Below are positions 4,701 through 7,736 of a stretch of 7,736 bases of DNA, one piece after another. Below the pieces are notes generated by a model that saw nothing but the letters and a program-made list of their open reading frames with translations, searched no databases and was not told the DNA's origin. Source of the DNA: Oscillospiraceae bacterium (GTDB lineage: Bacteria > Bacillota > Clostridia > Oscillospirales > Oscillospiraceae). The stretch spans positions 1-7,736 of the forward strand of contig JAHHRQ010000079.1 in the NCBI GenBank assembly GCA_020025715.1, given 5' to 3'. The translations under genes and the position numbers were made by a program. The first letter of the stretch is position 1. The number at the start of each line of letters is the position of its first letter.

Positions 4701-6662
4701 TCAAATCATGCCTTCCTTAAGCACTTTATGATCGCGGAGAACTTTTTCAATTACAGTTCCCTTAATAAGCCCGAGTAAGGGCTTTTTAAGCATGTTCAGC
4801 GGGCCGGGAAGTTCTGTTTCAAGAGGTGATTTGCCGTCCATAAGCAGAACCGAGCTTTCCAGCAGATCACGTATATCATATACGCTTCCCCATACCTCAG
4901 GTACACCCCTGTCAATGTTAAGCAGTCCGTAAACTGCCTCCATGGCAGTACGAACCGAATATTCGGTGGTGAAAACAGTATCCCTCGGAGTATCTGCAAA
5001 CTGGCCCAGAAATGCAAAGTTTACGCAGCCATCCGGTATTACGTCGGGACGGTCGCCCTTTGTTCGGGGCATGAAGAAAGCCGTAATATAAGGCATCATG
5101 GCAGGAACGCAGTTGGCGCTGTTTTCGGCAAGGTAAGGAATGTCCTCCACGGGGACACCCAGATGATACAGCCATTCCTCGGTAATTTCCATGCCTGTAC
5201 ATTCTTTCATAGGCTTTTTAATATAGTCGCCGGGTACATCGGTAAACAGGCCGTACACCCACACGCACACCTTTTCCGGGTCCTGCTCTTTGAACTGGCC
5301 CTGACGGTTAATCGTCCAGCTGAGGAGCCATTTGGAGTCCTTGCAGCTTACAATACCGCCGGTAACAACTCTGCCGGTTTTGGGGTCACGCTTGCAGATT
5401 TTGCTGATATAGGGAATTATTTTATCGTCAAGGGTGGTAATAGTTGCAGATTCCCAGTTGGTTTTTGCAATGTCGGAACAGAATTTTTCAGGATGTCCGA
5501 AAGCCTTATCCTGCTTTGCAATGTTCTTCCATAAGTTCCAGCATCCGCTGGTTTTAACTTCCGCATCACCATTGGGCGCATGGTTCTGGTCACCGTAAAT
5601 TGTGCCCTCGGTGCAGCTGCCGTTAGTTACAAATACCAGATCATTCTCCGTAAGCAGAATTCCTTTTTCGTTGCCTTTTCCTTTGCACTTAATGGCAATA
5701 GCGGTCTTTTTGCCGTCCTTAATATCAAAGAGCACATTGCTTACCTCAGTACCGAAGCGAAAATCAACACCTGCTTCCTCCAGATATTTCTGCATAGGCA
5801 GAATAAGGGATTCGTACTGATTATATCTTGTAAATTTCAAGGCGCTGAAATCCGGCAGGCCTGCGAGATGATGAATGAAGCGCTGGAAATACAGCTTCAT
5901 TTCCAATGCGCTGTGCCAGTTTTCAAAGGCGAACATGGTGCGCCAGTAAAGCCAGAAGGTTGAATTAAATACCTCGTCATCAAACACGTCCTCTATGGTT
6001 TTATCGTAAAGGTCCTCATCCTTTGTCATGAAAAGCTTTACAATTTCCATACGCGCCTTTTTGCTCAGATTAAACTTTCCGTCTGTATGGGCATCCCTGC
6101 CGCGGCCGACGGTAGCACGGCACAGTGAGAAGTTGGGGTCATGCTTATTCAGCCGGTAGAATTCATCCAGAACCGAAAGTTCGGGATTTTCCAGTGAAGG
6201 AATACTGCGGAACAAATCCCAGAGACATTCAAAATGGTTTTCCATTTCACGGCCGCCACGCATGATATAACCTCTTGCGGGGTCGTTTATACCGTCACAC
6301 GCGCCGCCGGCAATATCCATTGCCTCTAAAATGTGGATGTGTGAACCGGGCATCTGTCCGTCACGCACAAGGAAACATGCCGCAGCCAGTCCTGCAAGAC
6401 CGCCGCCTATAATATAGGCGCTCTTTCTGTCAACATTCTTCGGCTTTTCGGGGCGGGCAAAGGCCTCATAGTTGCCGTTTGTGTAGTAAATTCCCTTGCT
6501 GTTCTTTTTGTCCTTACCCAGTTCTGTATTTCTGTAAGAATTGTTTCCTGCTATGCACTTCGTTTTTTCTTTCTCTTCTCGCTTTTTCTTCGCCATAATT
6601 GCAGCGGCACCGGCACCTGCAAGACCTGCTGCAAGTGTAAGCTTGGCAATCTTTTTTCCCAT
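4701..6662 (-). CDS. ohyA: Oleate hydratase (FAD-dependent, MCRA family)
   Basis: This 653-aa enzyme adds water to the cis-9 double bond of oleate and similar unsaturated fatty acids, giving 10-hydroxy fatty acids. In bacteria this lowers fatty-acid toxicity. Visible features are the Rossmann FAD site GGGLAG (86-91) with an acidic residue closing the second strand (E113), RGGREM (135-140), RYNQYES (279-285), TNGS, MPRTKGDRP and the FLGQFADTPRDTVFTTEYSVR stretch. E139 and Y258 are 119 residues apart, the same spacing as the catalytic pair E122/Y241 that I recall for the Elizabethkingia enzyme. The C-terminal helix region is the part used by relatives to touch membranes. An N-terminal extension of about 70 residues carries a Gly/Ala-rich hydrophobic segment (about 6-24) followed by KKKREEKEK, perhaps a membrane anchor. 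The ATG at 6662 is chosen because AGGTGA lies 8 nt before it. A GTG four codons earlier overlaps that site. The gene is monocistronic, ended by its own terminator. Confidence 0.95.
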   Translation of the reverse strand: MGKKIAKLTLAAGLAGAGAAAIMAKKKREEKEKTKCIAGNNSYRNTELGKDKKNSKGIYYTNGNYEAFARPEKPKNVDRKSAYIIGGGLAGLAAACFLVRDGQMPGSHIHILEAMDIAGGACDGINDPARGYIMRGGREMENHFECLWDLFRSIPSLENPELSVLDEFYRLNKHDPNFSLCRATVGRGRDAHTDGKFNLSKKARMEIVKLFMTKDEDLYDKTIEDVFDDEVFNSTFWLYWRTMFAFENWHSALEMKLYFQRFIHHLAGLPDFSALKFTRYNQYESLILPMQKYLEEAGVDFRFGTEVSNVLFDIKDGKKTAIAIKCKGKGNEKGILLTENDLVFVTNGSCTEGTIYGDQNHAPNGDAEVKTSGCWNLWKNIAKQDKAFGHPEKFCSDIAKTNWESATITTLDDKIIPYISKICKRDPKTGRVVTGGIVSCKDSKWLLSWTINRQGQFKEQDPEKVCVWVYGLFTDVPGDYIKKPMKECTGMEITEEWLYHLGVPVEDIPYLAENSANCVPAMMPYITAFFMPRTKGDRPDVIPDGCVNFAFLGQFADTPRDTVFTTEYSVRTAMEAVYGLLNIDRGVPEVWGSVYDIRDLLESSVLLMDGKSPLETELPGPLNMLKKPLLGLIKGTVIEKVLRDHKVLKEGMI

Positions 6663-6670
6663 AAATGCTG

Positions 6671-6678
6671 TCACCTTT
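6671..6678 (-). promoter_or_regulatory. Ribosome binding site deciding the oleate hydratase start
   Basis: AAAGGTGA on the minus strand matches the GGTGA part of the anti-Shine-Dalgarno complement and is 8 nt before the ATG at 6662. The upstream GTG (6674) lies within it. Confidence 0.6.
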
Positions 6679-6711
6679 CAATTTCGTTTTTTCGTAGAAT
6701 TTATCCTTACC

Positions 6712-6736
6712 TTTATATTCTGCCTCGTTTAAACGA
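6712..6736 (-). promoter_or_regulatory. Possible promoter/operator of oleate hydratase with a 12-bp palindrome
   Basis: TCGTTTAAACGA (6725-6736) is a perfect 12-bp palindrome. Seven nt downstream on the minus strand is TATAAA (6717-6712), a plausible -10 box. No good -35 box is seen at the right spacing. The palindrome would sit in the -35/-10 spacer, where a repressor or activator could act. A further AAACGA half-site occurs between this -10 and the ribosome binding site. The palindrome itself is certain; the regulatory role is inferred. Confidence 0.4.
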
Positions 6737-6741
6737 AAACT

Positions 6742-6790
6742 TGTATAAAAAACAGGCCCAATGATAAAATTATTATCACTGAACCTGTTT
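6742..6790 (-). terminator. Intrinsic terminator after the RNA methyltransferase gene
   Basis: In minus-strand RNA the arms from 6790-6773 and 6767-6750 pair along 18 positions, AAACAGG/CCTGTTT outside and TGATAA/TTATCA inside. The central positions are closed by G-U pairs, with a 5-nt loop, and UUUUUUAU follows. Read on the plus strand the central pairs would be mismatches, so the structure is directional for minus-strand transcription. It lies about 90 nt past the stop codon. Confidence 0.8.
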
Positions 6791-6878
6791 AATAAACATT
6801 TATTTTAACGGGAAAATTATGGAAGTGCCGCTTTAAATTATTCTGTCGTTTTCCATCATAACCGGCGGCAAATCGGTT

Positions 6879-7706
6879 TTATCTCCGTCTCAGCTGCCAG
6901 AAAGCTACCGCACTTGCTGCTGCCACGTTTAGAGAGTCTACGCCGTGGGACATGGGAATAAGCACTGTGTAATCGCTGTCGGCAATAGTGTTTGCAGAAA
7001 GACCGTCTCCCTCAGTTCCCAGAATGACTGCAAGCTTATCTTCATTCATAAGTCTCGGGTCGTCGATAGATATTGAATCTGAATTTAAAGCCAGAGCCGC
7101 AGTTTTAAAGCCAAGCTTTTTAAGTCTCCTGAGTCCCTCTTCCGGCCATTGGTCGGCTCTCTCCCCTATTCTCGCCCATGGAATCTGAAATACCGTTCCC
7201 ATGCTCACCCGCACAGCTCTCCTGTGGAGCGGGTCACAGCAGCTGGGAGTTAAAAGTACCGCATCCATATGCAGTGCAGCAGCAGAGCGGATAATCGCTC
7301 CCACATTTGTAGGGTCTACTATGTTTTCGAGAATTGCTACACGGTGAGCATCCTTGCACAGCTCCTCAGCGCTTTTCACCTCCGGCCTGTGCATGGCGCA
7401 GAGAACGCCCCTTGTAAGGGCAAAGCCTGTAAGCTTCTCAAGAACATCACTGTCTGCTGTATAAATCGGCACATCGCCGCAGCGGGAAAGCAGCTCTTTT
7501 GCCTTTCCTTCAATATGCTTTCTCTCCATAAGGAAGGATATGGGAACACAGCCCGCATCCAACGCATGACCTATAACTTTCGTGCTCTCCGCAATAAAAG
7601 TGCCTTTTTCCGGGTTCTGTTTGCTTCTGAGCTGGGCTTCTGTAAGTTTCGTAAAAACCGCAAGCTCCGGCTGGTCAAGAGAATTTATTTCAATAATGTT
7701 TGCCAT
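6879..7706 (-). CDS. SpoU/TrmH-family RNA 2'-O-ribose methyltransferase
   Basis: This 275-aa enzyme transfers a methyl group from S-adenosylmethionine to the 2'-OH of a nucleotide in rRNA or tRNA. The N-terminal part (about 1-100) looks like the small substrate-binding domain common in 23S rRNA members, with GTFIAE near 35-40. The C-terminal SPOUT domain has all three motifs: motif 1 NIVDPTNVGAIIR (128-140, with N134 and R140), motif 2 LGTEGDGLS (229-237, with E232), and motif 3 IPMSHGVDSLNVAAASAVAF (250-269, with S258 and N260). These form the knotted SAM site, and all key residues are present. The length fits RlmB/TsnR-like members, but the target nucleotide cannot be told from sequence. 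The ATG at 7706 is preceded by an AGGACGGA-like weak ribosome binding site. A possible upstream gene may end at TAAATG, which would imply an operon. Confidence 0.92.
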   Translation of the reverse strand: MANIIEINSLDQPELAVFTKLTEAQLRSKQNPEKGTFIAESTKVIGHALDAGCVPISFLMERKHIEGKAKELLSRCGDVPIYTADSDVLEKLTGFALTRGVLCAMHRPEVKSAEELCKDAHRVAILENIVDPTNVGAIIRSAAALHMDAVLLTPSCCDPLHRRAVRVSMGTVFQIPWARIGERADQWPEEGLRRLKKLGFKTAALALNSDSISIDDPRLMNEDKLAVILGTEGDGLSANTIADSDYTVLIPMSHGVDSLNVAAASAVAFWQLRRR

Positions 7707-7736
7707 TTAAGTTCCGTCCTGTCTGATGATACTGTT
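7707..7736 (-). CDS. Possible 3' end of an upstream gene (last codons only)
   Basis: On the minus strand one frame reads N-S-I-I-R-Q-D-G-T and stops at TAA (7709-7707), directly abutting the methyltransferase ATG as TAAATG. This would be a typical operon junction with the ribosome binding site inside the upstream gene. All three frames are open over these 30 nt, so support is weak and no function can be suggested. Confidence 0.2.
   Translation of the reverse strand, partial: NSIIRQDGT

Noticed and set aside
5163..5963. Plus-strand ORFs opposite oleate hydratase (123 and 127 codons)
   Set aside because: They are antisense shadows of a strongly conserved enzyme gene, without initiation signals.
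1..7736. CRISPR array, transposon, phage or tRNA
   Set aside because: No regularly spaced direct repeats, terminal inverted repeats, transposase/integrase motifs or cloverleaf-like sequence were seen.

Overview
The window looks like a piece of a low-to-moderate GC Firmicutes chromosome, most likely a gut-type clostridium (Lachnospiraceae/Oscillospirales-like). The reasons are AT-rich intergenic DNA, strong AAGGAG-type ribosome binding sites, sigma-A-like promoters, U-tailed hairpin terminators, and a gene set typical of such genomes. The genus is inference. All convincing genes lie on the minus strand, so transcription runs from high to low coordinates. I see no CRISPR array, tRNA, rRNA, transposase or phage gene.

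In transcription order: (1) 7706-6879, a SpoU/TrmH-family RNA 2'-O-ribose methyltransferase, ended by an 18-bp hairpin terminator. (2) 6662-4701, an FAD-dependent oleate hydratase (MCRA family) with an unusual hydrophobic, lysine-rich N-terminal extension, a perfect 12-bp palindrome in its promoter region, and its own terminator. (3) 4476-4069, a small two-helix DUF3592-like membrane protein with a good promoter, a leader of about 130 nt carrying hairpins, and its own terminator. (4) A cluster with a good promoter at 3911-3939: an uncharacterised 239-aa protein with YD-like repeats (3820-3101), a translationally coupled 60-aa single-helix protein (3104-2922), and a three-helix small membrane protein (ORF 2854-2516). 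A large lipoprotein of 709 aa follows (2383-254). It joins a propeller-like N-terminal half to a type-1 ABC solute-binding domain and ends at a strong terminator. I see no terminator between the three-helix protein and the lipoprotein, so read-through is possible. (5) At the edges there are hints of a gene starting at position 14 and of one ending just upstream of the methyltransferase.

The genes do not form one obvious pathway. Oleate hydratase would detoxify host or dietary unsaturated fatty acids. The lipoprotein has no permease or ATPase partner here. The most interesting area is 2780-2980. There the best ribosome binding site and ATG for the three-helix protein are out of frame with it by one base, with a canonical A AAA AAG slippery heptamer between them. 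Just upstream, the 60-aa ORF appears to continue in another frame across a 13-bp direct repeat with a 43-bp offset. This suggests either decay or sequence error, or less likely programmed frameshifting.
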